Assembly: GCF_900129885.1 (NCBI RefSeq)
Contig: NZ_FQXE01000005.1
Location: forward strand, 314,502-378,501
DNA: 64,000 nucleotides
Reading direction: 5' to 3'
Source: Pollutimonas bauzanensis
GTDB taxonomy: Bacteria > Pseudomonadota > Gammaproteobacteria > Burkholderiales > Burkholderiaceae_B
Under the pieces are notes generated by a model. The model searched no databases, was not told the DNA's origin, and was given only the letters and a program-made list of their open reading frames with translations. Shown in pieces: positions 17,872 through 27,106 of this stretch. How positions within the stretch are numbered: the first letter of the stretch is position 1; each line of letters starts with the position of its first letter. The translations under genes and the position numbers were made by a program.

Positions 17872-20235
17872 TTACTTGGCCAGGCGCTGCCAGGTATCGA
17901 CCACCGTGTCGGGGTTCAATGACATCGACAAGATGCCTTCGTCGCGCAGCCATTGAGCCAGGTCCGGATGGTCGCTGGGGCCTTGGCCGCAAATGCCCAC
18001 ATACTTGCCGGCGGCCAGGCAGGCCTTGATGGCGCGGCGGAGCATGAACTTGACAGCCTCGTCGCGTTCGTCGAAATCCGCCGCCAGAAGCTCCAGTCCC
18101 GAATCCCGGTCCAGGCCCAGCGTAAGCTGGGTCATGTCGTTCGAACCTATGGAGAAACCATCGAAGTATTGCAGGAACTCATCGGCCAGGATGGCGTTGG
18201 AAGGCACTTCGCACATCATGATCAGGCGCAAGCCATTGTCGCCGCGCGCCAGGCCGTTCCTGGCGAGCAGATCGACCACCTTGGCCGCCTGGGGCAAGGT
18301 GCGCACGAACGGCACCATGATCTCGACATTGGTCAGGCCCATGTCGTCGCGTACCTTTTTGAGCGCTTCGCATTCCATCCTGAAGCACTCTTCGAACTCG
18401 GCCGACACATAGCGCGACGCGCCGCGGAAACCCAGCATGGGGTTTTCCTCTTCGGGCTCATAGCGCGAGCCGCCCACCAGCTTGCGGTATTCGTTCGACT
18501 TGAAGTCGGACAGGCGCACAATGACGGGCTTGGGGTAGAACGCCGCGGCCAGGGTGCTGATGCCCTCGGCCAGCTTCTCGACGAAGAAAGCCCGCGGGCT
18601 GGCATAGCCGCGCGCCGCCGATTCGACCGCCTTCTTGAGTTCGGCATCGACGTTGGGATAATCGAGCACAGCCTTGGGATGCACGTTGATATTGTTGTTG
18701 ATGATGAATTCCAGGCGCGCGAGGCCGACGCCGTGGTTGGGGATCTGCGAAAAATCGAAGGCCAGCTGCGGATTGCCGACGTTCATCATGACCTTGAGGC
18801 CGATATCGGGCATTTCGCCCCAGCGGACTTCCTCGATTTCGGTCTCGATCAGGCCGTCGTAGATGCGCCCTTCGTCGCCCTCGGCGCAGGACACGGTGAC
18901 TTCCTTGCCATCGCTGAGCACGTCGGTGGCGTTGGCGCAGCCGACCACGGCGGGTATGCCCAGCTCGCGCGCGATGATCGCGGCATGGCAGGTGCGTCCG
19001 CCGCGATTGGTGACGATGGCCGAGGCCAGTTTCATGACCGGCTCCCAGTTGGGGTCTGTCATGTCGGTGACCAGGATGTCGCCGCGCCTGACCTGGTCCA
19101 TCTGGGAAATATCGCCCACCACCCGCACCTTGCCGGAGCCGATTTTCTGGCCGATGGCGCGCCCGGTGATAAGGACTTCGCCCGTGGCTTTTAGGCGGTA
19201 GCGCTCCTGCACGTCATGGTGCCCTTGCTGCGACTTGACCGTTTCGGGGCGGGCCTGGAGGATGTAGATCTTGCCGTCGATGCCGTCGCGGCCCCATTCG
19301 ATGTCCATGGGGCGCTGGTAATGCTTTTCGATGATCACGGCATAGCGGGCGAGCTCGATGACTTCGTCGTCGGTGAGCGAGTAGCGATTGCGCTCGGATA
19401 CCGGCACATCGACCGTGCGCACGGCATGGCCCGAAGCGCGCTCGGGGTCGAATTCCATCTTGAGCAGCTTGGAGCCGATGCGGCGGCTGATGATGGGATA
19501 GTGCCCCGATTCCAGCGTGGGCTTGAACACATAGAATTCGTCGGGATTCACCGCGCCCTGCACCACGGTTTCGCCCAGGCCATACGACGAGGTGATGAAC
19601 ACCACGTCCTTGAAGCCGGATTCGGTGTCGAGCGTGAACATGACGCCGGCGGCGCCGCGGTCGGAGCGCACCATGCGCTGGATGCCCGCCGACAAGGCGA
19701 CGTCGGCATGGGCGTAGCCTTTATGGACGCGGTATGAGATCGCGCGGTCGTTGTAGAGCGATGCGAAGACATGGCGGATTTTTTCCAGGACATCGTCGAT
19801 GCCGACCACGTTCAGGAAGGTTTCCTGCTGCCCGGCGAAGGATGCATCGGGAAGGTCTTCGGCGGTGGCCGACGAGCGCACGGCAAACGAGCCCTTGCCG
19901 TCGGCGTCGAGCGCGGTGAACGCGGTACGGATGGCCTGCTCGAATTCGGCGGGGAAAGGCGTGTCGATGATCCATTGGCGGATTTCGGCGCCCGCGGTGG
20001 CAAGCTCGCGCACGTCTTCGGAATCGAGGGACAGCAGGCGGTCGGCAATGCGCTGGTCGAGTTTGGTGGATTTGAGAAAGTCGCGAAAAGCGTCAGCCGT
20101 GGTTGCAAAGCCGCCGGGAACCCTGACTCCGGCCCCTGCCAGCTGACTGATCATTTCACCGAGCGATGAGTTTTTACCCCCTACCGAGTCGACGTCCGTC
20201 ATGCGGAGCTGCTCGAAAGATACAACATAAGACAT
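17872..20235 (-). CDS. ppsA: Phosphoenolpyruvate synthase
   Basis: Converts pyruvate, ATP and water to PEP, AMP and phosphate for gluconeogenesis. The 787-residue protein has the N-terminal ATP-grasp domain ([12 protein letters not shown]), the swivelling phosphohistidine motif [21 protein letters not shown] with the reactive His and the neighbouring Thr that the regulator phosphorylates, and a C-terminal PEP-binding barrel ([20 protein letters not shown]). GGTGA precedes the start and TATAGT is a possible -10. It is divergent from its regulator ppsR. Confidence 0.97.
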   Translation of the reverse strand: MSYVVSFEQLRMTDVDSVGGKNSSLGEMISQLAGAGVRVPGGFATTADAFRDFLKSTKLDQRIADRLLSLDSEDVRELATAGAEIRQWIIDTPFPAEFEQAIRTAFTALDADGKGSFAVRSSATAEDLPDASFAGQQETFLNVVGIDDVLEKIRHVFASLYNDRAISYRVHKGYAHADVALSAGIQRMVRSDRGAAGVMFTLDTESGFKDVVFITSSYGLGETVVQGAVNPDEFYVFKPTLESGHYPIISRRIGSKLLKMEFDPERASGHAVRTVDVPVSERNRYSLTDDEVIELARYAVIIEKHYQRPMDIEWGRDGIDGKIYILQARPETVKSQQGHHDVQERYRLKATGEVLITGRAIGQKIGSGKVRVVGDISQMDQVRRGDILVTDMTDPNWEPVMKLASAIVTNRGGRTCHAAIIARELGIPAVVGCANATDVLSDGKEVTVSCAEGDEGRIYDGLIETEIEEVRWGEMPDIGLKVMMNVGNPQLAFDFSQIPNHGVGLARLEFIINNNINVHPKAVLDYPNVDAELKKAVESAARGYASPRAFFVEKLAEGISTLAAAFYPKPVIVRLSDFKSNEYRKLVGGSRYEPEEENPMLGFRGASRYVSAEFEECFRMECEALKKVRDDMGLTNVEIMVPFVRTLPQAAKVVDLLARNGLARGDNGLRLIMMCEVPSNAILADEFLQYFDGFSIGSNDMTQLTLGLDRDSGLELLAADFDERDEAVKFMLRRAIKACLAAGKYVGICGQGPSDHPDLAQWLRDEGILSMSLNPDTVVDTWQRLAK

Positions 20236-20414
20236 AAAGTCACCTTTGAACTATAGAAGAAAGCTTGTTTGCTTATTGCGCAAGGCTCGAAAACACAATC
20301 TGTTGTCCGGCCGCACTGGACTCACGCACTAAGCAAACCAGCCTTGCCTGCTGGGAAGGCGACTGTTAATCTTGCGATTGTACCGTTTCCGGCATCTTCT
20401 GCATCAAAATCCCC

Positions 20415-21248
20415 ATGACCACGCCCCTTATCGAACGCACTGTATTCGTTGTCTCGGACAGCACCGGCATTACCGCCGAAACTTTCAGCAATTCGGTGCT
20501 TTCGCAATTCGAGCAGATCAAGTTCGAAGCGATACGCATCCCGTTCCTGGATACGCTGGAAAAGGCCAATGCCGCCGCCCTGCGCATCAATCGCTGCGCG
20601 GAGGAACAGGACGCGCCGCCGCTGGTGTTCAGCACGCTGGTGGACCCGCAAATCGCGCTCAAGATCCAGTCGGCGAACTGCACTTTCCTGGATTTGTTCG
20701 GCACTTTCGTCCAGCACATCGAGACGGCGCTGGGGGTGAAGTCCAGCCATTCGGTAGGCCGGTCGCACATGGGCGGCTTGTCCAAGCAATATAACAACCG
20801 CATCGAGGCGATCAATTTCAGCCTGGCTCATGACGATGGTCAGTTCATACACGGGCTGGAGCAGGCCGATGTGATCCTGGTGGGGGTGTCGCGCTGCGGC
20901 AAGACGCCCACGAGCCTGTACCTGGCCATGCAGTATGCGGTGAAGGCGGCCAATTTCCCGCTGATTCCGGAAGATTTCGATCGCGGTTCGCTGCCGGCGA
21001 CGCTGGCGCCGTACCGCAAGAAGCTGTTCGGCCTGTCTATCCAGCCGGGCCGCCTGGCCGAGGTGCGCCATGAGCGCCGGCCCAACAGCCAGTACGCTTC
21101 CATCAAGCAGTGCCGCCACGAGGTGGCCGAGGCGGAGCGCCTGATGCGCATGGAAAATATTCCATGGTTGTCCACGACGACCAAGTCGATAGAGGAAATT
21201 TCCACGAAGGTGCTGGACGAAGTGGGGCTGGATCGCCGGATCTATTGA
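20415..21248 (+). CDS. ppsR: PEP synthase regulatory kinase/pyrophosphorylase
   Basis: DUF299-type bifunctional enzyme that inactivates PEP synthase by ADP-dependent phosphorylation of the Thr next to the catalytic His and reactivates it by phosphorolysis. The 277-residue protein has the N-terminal VFVVSDSTGITAETFSNSV signature and the P-loop-like GVSRCGKTPTSLYLA near residues 153-167. Divergent placement next to ppsA confirms the target. About 180 bp of shared promoter region separates them. Confidence 0.95.
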   Translation: MTTPLIERTVFVVSDSTGITAETFSNSVLSQFEQIKFEAIRIPFLDTLEKANAAALRINRCAEEQDAPPLVFSTLVDPQIALKIQSANCTFLDLFGTFVQHIETALGVKSSHSVGRSHMGGLSKQYNNRIEAINFSLAHDDGQFIHGLEQADVILVGVSRCGKTPTSLYLAMQYAVKAANFPLIPEDFDRGSLPATLAPYRKKLFGLSIQPGRLAEVRHERRPNSQYASIKQCRHEVAEAERLMRMENIPWLSTTTKSIEEISTKVLDEVGLDRRIY

Positions 21249-21296
21249 ACGGGCAGGCGATCGGTTTCTTGACCCGTCGCCGTGGTTTCTTAAGCC

Positions 21297-21405
21297 GGCG
21301 CCGTGGGCGGGTGTGGGTTGGGCTCAATGTCGCTGCGCTCCCGGAAACAGGCCGCCTGCGCGGCTTGCTCAAAATTTCGCCCAACCCACACCCGCCCACG
21401 GCGCC
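21297..21405. repeat. Perfect 27-bp inverted repeat with 55-nt loop between ppsR and trmH
   Basis: The arms 21297-21323 and 21379-21405 are exactly complementary over 27 bases (left arm starts GGCGCCGTGGGCGGG). The loop has its own small hairpin GCCGC-CTGC-GCGGC (21351-21364) followed by TTGCTC. It separates two convergent genes and could terminate both, but has no T-run and is far larger than an ordinary terminator. The loop words CGCCTGCGCG and GGCTTGCTC recur in the 144-bp element at 62.8 kb. Confidence 0.85.
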
Positions 21406-21441
21406 TGGACATCGGGTTGATTGATCCGGCCTCCGTAGCCG

Positions 21442-22242
21442 CTAAGAAGCGTGCTGCTGGCGCCGCTGCTCGAACAGGCAGATGCCGGCCGCCACGGCCA
21501 CGTTCAAGGACTCGACATCTTCCGCTTGCGGGATGAATACCCGCTCATCGGCCAGCGCCAGCAAGGCCGGGTCCACACCCTGCCCCTCATTGCCCAGCAA
21601 CCACGCGCATGCCGGCGGCAGCTTGGTTTCATACAAGGCAGCGGCATCTTCCAGCGCCGTCGCCACCAGCGGCACCGCCAGCCTCCCATGCGCCGACAAC
21701 AAATCCACATGCTCGTGGATAGCCATCACGAAATGCGCGCCCTGCGCGCTGCGCAACACCTTGCCCGACCATGCCGATGCGCAACCCGGCGACAGATAAG
21801 CATGCTTGATTCCCGCCGCCGCCGCCGTGCGCAGCAGCGTTCCGGCATTGCCCGGATCCTGGACGCGGTCCAGCCACAGGCAATTGTGATCGATGCTCGC
21901 CGGCAGCGGAGGCGTCGGAATGGCCACCACGAAACATACGCCCTGCCCATGCTCCACCTGCGACAAGCCCTTCATCAGCCGCGGCTCGCAGGAAAGACAC
22001 AAGCCCGCATCCAGCGCCCGCGCCAAGGCGCCCAGCTCGGCACTGTGCTCCAGCCGCTGCGCGTCGAACAAGGCCAGCTCGGGGCTGCCGATATGCTGCA
22101 GCCAGGCCTGGCAAAGGTGCACCCCTTCCAGGACCACATGATGATCGGCATGACTGTTCTCGGCCTGCGTTTCCCGCTTGCCGCCAGCCAGCCGAAGTAC
22201 GCGCTTGTACGCGGGATTATCCCGCGAGCTTATATGTTTCAT
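21442..22242 (-). CDS. TrmH/SpoU family 2'-O-ribose RNA methyltransferase
   Basis: SAM-dependent knotted methyltransferase, probably acting on rRNA (some relatives methylate 23S rRNA). The 266 residues contain all three SPOUT motifs: LDRVQDPGNAGTLLRTA, WLLGNEGQGVDPALL and FIPQAEDVESLNVAVAAGI. An N-terminal substrate-binding domain precedes them (HHVVLEGVHLCQAWL). Substrate RNA cannot be read from sequence. It follows rnhB by 4 bp and ends the lpx-rnhB transcript. Confidence 0.9.
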   Translation of the reverse strand: MKHISSRDNPAYKRVLRLAGGKRETQAENSHADHHVVLEGVHLCQAWLQHIGSPELALFDAQRLEHSAELGALARALDAGLCLSCEPRLMKGLSQVEHGQGVCFVVAIPTPPLPASIDHNCLWLDRVQDPGNAGTLLRTAAAAGIKHAYLSPGCASAWSGKVLRSAQGAHFVMAIHEHVDLLSAHGRLAVPLVATALEDAAALYETKLPPACAWLLGNEGQGVDPALLALADERVFIPQAEDVESLNVAVAAGICLFEQRRQQHAS

Positions 22243-22246
22243 GGCG

Positions 22247-22855
22247 TCAGGAAATCAACAGGCGCCTGACGGGCGCAAAGCTGCGGCGATGCGCGGGGCA
22301 TGGGCCATGGCTTTCAAGACGGGCCAGATGCAGGGCCGTGCTGTATCCCTTGTGCTGATCAAAGCAGTAAAGCGGATATGCTTCATGCAGGGTGAGGCAG
22401 TGGGCGTCGCGCGCCGTTTTCGCCAGGATGGAGGCCGCCGAAATCGACGCCACGGTCGCATCGCCGCCAATGACCGCTTCAGCCAGGCAGCTCAAGCCGC
22501 GCGGCAGGCAATTGCCGTCTATCAGCGCCTTGTCGGGCCGCAGCGACAAGCCTTCGCAGGCGCGCCGCATCGCCACCATGGTGGCCTGCAGGATGTTGAG
22601 GCTATCGATTTCTTCCACGCTCGCGCTGGCGATGCACCATGCCAGGGCGCAGCTGCGTATCTCGATGGCCAGCTCTTCGCGCCGCGGCGCGCTGAGCTTC
22701 TTGGAATCGTCCAGGCCCTTGATGCTTCTGGCCGGGTTCAGGATGACCGCCGCCGCATAAACCGGGCCGGCCAGCGGCCCGCGGCCGGCTTCGTCTATGC
22801 CGGCCACATGCAAGGCGACAGGCGCCAGGGCGCTCAGCAGATCAGGCTGTTCCAT
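22247..22855 (-). CDS. rnhB: Ribonuclease HII
   Basis: Removes ribonucleotides from RNA-DNA hybrids. The 202-residue protein has the catalytic start [20 protein letters not shown] (Asp21, Glu22), [12 protein letters not shown] and ALIDGN with further acidic residues. I chose ATG 22855 because the protein homology begins right after it; this start lies 14 bp inside the end of lpxB. An in-frame extension of 33 residues upstream has no family resemblance. lpxB-rnhB adjacency is common in proteobacteria. Confidence 0.95.
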   Translation of the reverse strand: MEQPDLLSALAPVALHVAGIDEAGRGPLAGPVYAAAVILNPARSIKGLDDSKKLSAPRREELAIEIRSCALAWCIASASVEEIDSLNILQATMVAMRRACEGLSLRPDKALIDGNCLPRGLSCLAEAVIGGDATVASISAASILAKTARDAHCLTLHEAYPLYCFDQHKGYSTALHLARLESHGPCPAHRRSFAPVRRLLIS

Positions 22856-24101
22856 GCCTGGCCTGTTCCATGATGGCCCGCGCCGCCAGGCCGGGCGTAT
22901 CGCGCCGCAATGATTCGTGTATCGCCACGAAGCGCTGCACCACCTGCTGCGCATAAGGCGTATCGGTCAGCGCCTTCCAGGTGGCTTCGGCCAGCGCCTC
23001 GGGGGTAGCGTCGTCTTGCAGCAATTCCGGGACGACGAAGTCGCGCGCCAGCACATTGGGCAGGCCCACCCAGGGCACGTAGGGCCGCGACTGGCCGGAT
23101 TTCCATTCCATCAGACGTTTCATCATGGGCGTAAGCACATAGGAGATCACCATAGGCCGTTTGAACAAGGCCGCTTCCAGCGTCGCGGTGCCGCTGGCCA
23201 CCAGTACCGCGTCGGCGGCCTGCATGACGTTCCAGGCGGCGGGCCGCGCGGCGAAATAGGCGTCGGAGCCCGTATCGCCGCCCTCCGCCCGCCCGGCGCA
23301 TGCCGGGCCGTCCGGCGCCGGCCTGGAACCGGCCTCCGCCTGGTCGATGATACGGCAATTCGCTATGGGATGCTGGCGCAGCAAGGCTTCGAACTCGCGG
23401 CGGCGCCCGGCGTTGACCATGGGCACCAACACCTGCAGCTGCGGGTCCTGGCTGGATAGCAATTGCACCGCCCGCAGGAAGCGCGGCGCGAGCAGCTTGA
23501 TTTCCGACGACCTGCTGCCAGGCAGCAGGGCCAGCACGCGCGCGCCGGGCTCCACGCCCAGATAGCGGCGCGCCGCCGCCCGGTCAGGCTGCATGGGAAT
23601 GAGTTCCGCCAGCGGGTGGCCGACGTAGGTGACCGGCACGCCCTCCTTTTGATAGATTTCCTCTTCGAAGGGAAACAACACCAGCATGTGCGACACGGCC
23701 TGGCGTATCTTGTGTATGCGTTCGTAGCGCCAGGCCCATATCGACGGCCCCACGAAATGCACCGTGGGTATGCCGGCCTGCTTCAGCTGCAGTTCCAGCC
23801 GCAAATTGAAGTCCGGCGCATCGATGCCCACGAAGACATCGGGTTTTTGCGCCAGCCAGCGCTTCTTTACATCGGAATAGGTGGACAGCAGGCTGGGCAG
23901 GCGCTTGAGCGCATCGACGTAGCCGAAAACCGTCAGGGCGTCCATGGAATGCCAGGTATCGAAACCTTGAAGACGCATGGCGGGGCCGCCTATGCCCTCG
24001 CAGCGGCTGCCGGCGTCGTGGCGGGCTATGCCCCGCATGACGCGGGCGGCAAGCAGGTCGCCCGACGGCTCGCCGGCGACCATGCCCACGCGCAAAGTCA
24101 T
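22842..24101 (-). CDS. lpxB: Lipid-A-disaccharide synthase
   Basis: Glycosyltransferase that condenses UDP-diacylglucosamine with lipid X at the inner membrane. The 419-residue protein has [13 protein letters not shown] at the N-terminus, [12 protein letters not shown], the [17 protein letters not shown] signature and [18 protein letters not shown]. It is about 30-35 residues longer than usual because of a Gly/Ala/Pro/Asp-rich insert at residues 255-288, just before the C-terminal nucleotide-binding part. The start overlaps the lpxA stop by 4 bp. Confidence 0.95.
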   Translation of the reverse strand: MTLRVGMVAGEPSGDLLAARVMRGIARHDAGSRCEGIGGPAMRLQGFDTWHSMDALTVFGYVDALKRLPSLLSTYSDVKKRWLAQKPDVFVGIDAPDFNLRLELQLKQAGIPTVHFVGPSIWAWRYERIHKIRQAVSHMLVLFPFEEEIYQKEGVPVTYVGHPLAELIPMQPDRAAARRYLGVEPGARVLALLPGSRSSEIKLLAPRFLRAVQLLSSQDPQLQVLVPMVNAGRRREFEALLRQHPIANCRIIDQAEAGSRPAPDGPACAGRAEGGDTGSDAYFAARPAAWNVMQAADAVLVASGTATLEAALFKRPMVISYVLTPMMKRLMEWKSGQSRPYVPWVGLPNVLARDFVVPELLQDDATPEALAEATWKALTDTPYAQQVVQRFVAIHESLRRDTPGLAARAIMEQARHGTA

Positions 24102-24889
24102 GAACGCGCGATGCCGCGGGTGGACGCGGCAAGAAAGTCGATCATGACCTGCAGCGCATCGTGCGCCAGCGGCCTTTCCCGCTGCAGGGCGCGCATCTGT
24201 TCGCAGGCCTCTTCGACCTTCAGGTTGCGGCGATACAGCAGCTTGTAGGCCTCCTTCAGGGCGGCGATGGCCTCGGGGCTGTAGCCGCGCCGGTTCAAGC
24301 CTTCGGAATTGATGCCGACGGGACGGAATGGATCGCCGGCGCCGATGAGATACGGCGGAGTATCCTGGCGCATCGTGCTGGTGCCGCCTATCATGGTGTG
24401 CTCGCCTATGTGCACGAACTGGTGCACCGCGCAAAGCCCGCCCAGGATGGCCCAGTCGCCGATATGCACGTGGCCGCCCAGCTGCACGCCGTTGGCGATG
24501 ACGGTGTGGCTGCCGATCTGGCAATCATGCGCAATATGCGCATAGGCCATGATCCAGTTGTCGTCCTTGACCCGGGTCACGCCCACATCCTGGGTCGTGC
24601 CCGTGTTGATGGTGACATACTCGCGCACGGTATTGCCGTCGCCGATTTCCAGCTGGGTCAGCTCGCCGCCGTATTTCTTGTCCTGGGGCATGCCGCCTAT
24701 CGAGCAATACCGGTAGAAATTGTTGTTGGCGCCTATCGTGGTCAGGCCGTCTATCATGCAATGCGGCCCCACCACCGTGCCGGCGCCTATCGTGACATGT
24801 TCGCCTATGATGCTGTAGGGGCCTATGCTGACGTCGTCGGCGATGCGGGCCCCCGCGGCCACTATCGCGCTAGGGTGTATCAGGCTCAT
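24098..24889 (-). CDS. lpxA: UDP-N-acetylglucosamine acyltransferase
   Basis: First enzyme of lipid A synthesis. The 263-residue protein is a left-handed beta-helix built of hexapeptide repeats (IGPYSIIGEHVTIG...), with the catalytic histidine region MAYAHIAHDCQIGSH and the C-terminal helical domain starting RRGYSPEAIAALKEAY. Start chosen at ATG 24889 (MSLIHPSAIV), 2 bp after the fabZ stop; a 10-residue upstream extension is not family-like. Confidence 0.97.
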   Translation of the reverse strand: MSLIHPSAIVAAGARIADDVSIGPYSIIGEHVTIGAGTVVGPHCMIDGLTTIGANNNFYRYCSIGGMPQDKKYGGELTQLEIGDGNTVREYVTINTGTTQDVGVTRVKDDNWIMAYAHIAHDCQIGSHTVIANGVQLGGHVHIGDWAILGGLCAVHQFVHIGEHTMIGGTSTMRQDTPPYLIGAGDPFRPVGINSEGLNRRGYSPEAIAALKEAYKLLYRRNLKVEEACEQMRALQRERPLAHDALQVMIDFLAASTRGIARS

Positions 24890-24891
24890 CA

Positions 24892-25341
24892 CTACTCTTC
24901 CAGAACGCGAATCGCACACATGATCTTGGCTTCGGCGACCAGTTGGCCGTCCACGGTCGCCCTGGCGTTGTAGCGGCAGATGGAACGGCTGATCTTGTCG
25001 GCGGTGGCTTCGAGGCGCAATTGATCGCCAGGCACTACGGGACGGCGAAAGCGCGCGCCGTCGACCCCGACCAGGTAGTAGGCCATTTTCTTGTCGGCCG
25101 GCTTCACACTGTTGTCTTCGAAGGAGAACAGGGCCGCGGCCTGCGCCAGCGCTTCGATGATGAGCACCCCCGGCATGACCGGATGGTGCGGGAAGTGGCC
25201 GGCAAAAAAGGGTTCGTTCATCGACACGTTCTTGATGGCCACGATGCTTTTGCCCGGCACCATTTCAATGACACGGTCCACCAGCAGCATCGGGAAACGA
25301 TGCGGCAGGCGTTCCATGATTTGTTTAATGTCGAGTTCCAT
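24892..25341 (-). CDS. fabZ: (3R)-hydroxyacyl-ACP dehydratase
   Basis: Hot-dog-fold dehydratase of fatty-acid elongation. The 149 residues include [12 protein letters not shown], catalytic His49 in [13 protein letters not shown] and catalytic Glu63 in IIEALAQ. Its position between lpxD and lpxA is conserved and balances acyl-ACP flow between lipid A and phospholipid synthesis. Confidence 0.97.
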   Translation of the reverse strand: MELDIKQIMERLPHRFPMLLVDRVIEMVPGKSIVAIKNVSMNEPFFAGHFPHHPVMPGVLIIEALAQAAALFSFEDNSVKPADKKMAYYLVGVDGARFRRPVVPGDQLRLEATADKISRSICRYNARATVDGQLVAEAKIMCAIRVLEE

Positions 25342-25391
25342 CTTTCTTTATATCCTGCGTGCTTGAATCGTACGATACGATTTCTTGATTA

Positions 25392-26483
25392 CTATTTGTT
25401 TTTTTCGAGCGCCATCAGGCGCCGGCGCAATTGCGCCAGTTGCGTCAGGACCGCGGCGTTGCGCTGCCACTGGCCGTGTTCGGCCAGGGGGAACACGCCG
25501 GTATAGCGGCCCGGCGTGCTGATGTTCGAGGTGACCGCGGATCCGCCCGATATGTGGACGTCGTCGCCCAGCACGAGATGGCCCGACAGCATGGCCGCGC
25601 CGGCCAGGGTGCAGCGCCGCCCTATGATGGTCGAGCCGGCCACGCCGACGCAAGCCGCCATGGCGGTGTGATCGCCGATCTGCACGTTGTGCCCGATCAT
25701 GATCTGGTTGTCGAGCTTCACGCCATTGCCCACCACGGTATTTTCGAGGGCGCCGCGATCGACGGTGGTATTGGCGCCGATTTCGACATCATCGCCCATC
25801 ACGACGCCGCCGATCTGGGCTATCTTGGCCCAGGCGCCGGCTTCTTTGTGCGGATCGGGCGCGAAGCCGAAGCCGTCGGCGCCGAATACCGAGCCCGAAT
25901 GCAGGATGGCCCGGTCGCCCACGGTCACATTATGGTAGAGCGTGACCCGGGCGTGCAGCAGGCAGTCCTGGCCCAGCGCCGAATTGGTGCCCACCACGCA
26001 ATGAGGGCCCAGGCGCGTGCCGCGGCCTATGCGCGCGCCCTCTTCGACCACGCAATACGGGCCTATGCTGGCGCCCTCGGCGATAGCCGCCGTGGGGGCT
26101 ATGATGGCCGTCGGATGAATCCCCGTCGCGAGCTGCTTCATCCTGTGCTGGTCGAACCATTGCGCCAGCAAGGCGTACATCAGATAGGGCTCGCTGCACA
26201 GCACGACCCCATAGCCATGGCTGCCGGGCTCGAGCGCCTGGTAGGCGGCGCTGGTCATGATGACAGCGGCGGCCCTGCAACCCTGCAATTGATCGTGCAG
26301 CTTGGGATTGGACAGGAAGCTGACTTCCTCGGGACCCGCGGACGCCAGCGAGCCCAGGCCGCGGATACGAAGTTCGGGCTGCTTGCTGGTATCGACCGGT
26401 TTGCAGTCCAGGCCGATGGTGTTTGCCTCGGCCAGAAGCTCATGCAGTGTTGGCGCCTGTTCAGGTGCTAGCAATACCGGCAT
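25392..26483 (-). CDS. lpxD: UDP-3-O-(3-hydroxyacyl)glucosamine N-acyltransferase
   Basis: Third lipid A enzyme, adding the N-linked acyl chain. The 363-residue protein has a uridine-binding N-terminal domain (EEVSFLSNPKLHDQLQGC) and a hexapeptide beta-helix from about residue 110; the active-site histidine lies in the LDNQIMIGHNVQIGDHT region. It starts 6 bp after the skp stop and is 50 bp upstream of fabZ. Confidence 0.96.
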   Translation of the reverse strand: MPVLLAPEQAPTLHELLAEANTIGLDCKPVDTSKQPELRIRGLGSLASAGPEEVSFLSNPKLHDQLQGCRAAAVIMTSAAYQALEPGSHGYGVVLCSEPYLMYALLAQWFDQHRMKQLATGIHPTAIIAPTAAIAEGASIGPYCVVEEGARIGRGTRLGPHCVVGTNSALGQDCLLHARVTLYHNVTVGDRAILHSGSVFGADGFGFAPDPHKEAGAWAKIAQIGGVVMGDDVEIGANTTVDRGALENTVVGNGVKLDNQIMIGHNVQIGDHTAMAACVGVAGSTIIGRRCTLAGAAMLSGHLVLGDDVHISGGSAVTSNISTPGRYTGVFPLAEHGQWQRNAAVLTQLAQLRRRLMALEKNK

Positions 26484-26489
26484 TTGATG

Positions 26490-27044
26490 TTAGCCGCCCA
26501 GCGCTTTCATGACCTGGTCGGTAATGTCGATTCTGGGGCTTACCGTAACGGCATCCTGGACGATCAAATCGTAGTTCTGCTGTTCGGCGATTTTCTTGAT
26601 GGCCGCATCCGCCTTTTCGACGATGCTGGAGAATTCTTCGTTGCGGCGGCGGTTGAAGTCCTCCTGGAATTCGCGGCGCTTGCGTTGCAGGTCGGAATCC
26701 AGGTCGGCCAGCTGGCGCTGGCGCTTGACGCGCTCGGATTCGGACAATACAGGCGCGTCCTTGTCGAGCTTCTGGGCTTGGCTGCGCAAGTTGTTGGCGA
26801 GCTTTTGCAGTTCGTCGTCGCGGCGCTTGAATTCGGCTTCGATCTTGGCCTGTGCCGCCTTGGCGGGCTTGGAGTCGCGCAGGATGCGCTCTGTGCTGAC
26901 AAAGCCGATTTTCGTCGTCTGGGCATAGACAGGTGCTGCCACCATAGCGCTGGCACCCAGGGCCGCCGCCAGGACCAGGGCGCGGTTGCCGCGGCCGATA
27001 CTACGGGTTAAAGCAGAAACTTTTAAAACTAATTGAGACTTCAT
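26490..27044 (-). CDS. skp: Periplasmic chaperone Skp/OmpH
   Basis: Holds unfolded outer-membrane proteins on their way to BamA. The 184-residue precursor has a long signal peptide with cleavage predicted after residue 41 (VYA/Q) and a charged coiled-coil body rich in Arg, Lys, Glu and Gln (residues 60-150), typical of the trimeric tentacles. I chose ATG 27044; AAGGTAG is upstream. It follows bamA by 62 bp. Confidence 0.93.
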   Translation of the reverse strand: MKSQLVLKVSALTRSIGRGNRALVLAAALGASAMVAAPVYAQTTKIGFVSTERILRDSKPAKAAQAKIEAEFKRRDDELQKLANNLRSQAQKLDKDAPVLSESERVKRQRQLADLDSDLQRKRREFQEDFNRRRNEEFSSIVEKADAAIKKIAEQQNYDLIVQDAVTVSPRIDITDQVMKALGG

Positions 27045-27106
27045 GAAAAATCTACCTTGCAAAGTAGCAGAGATAAAAAAGCTATTGTGCCATTAAATGG
27101 CATGGA

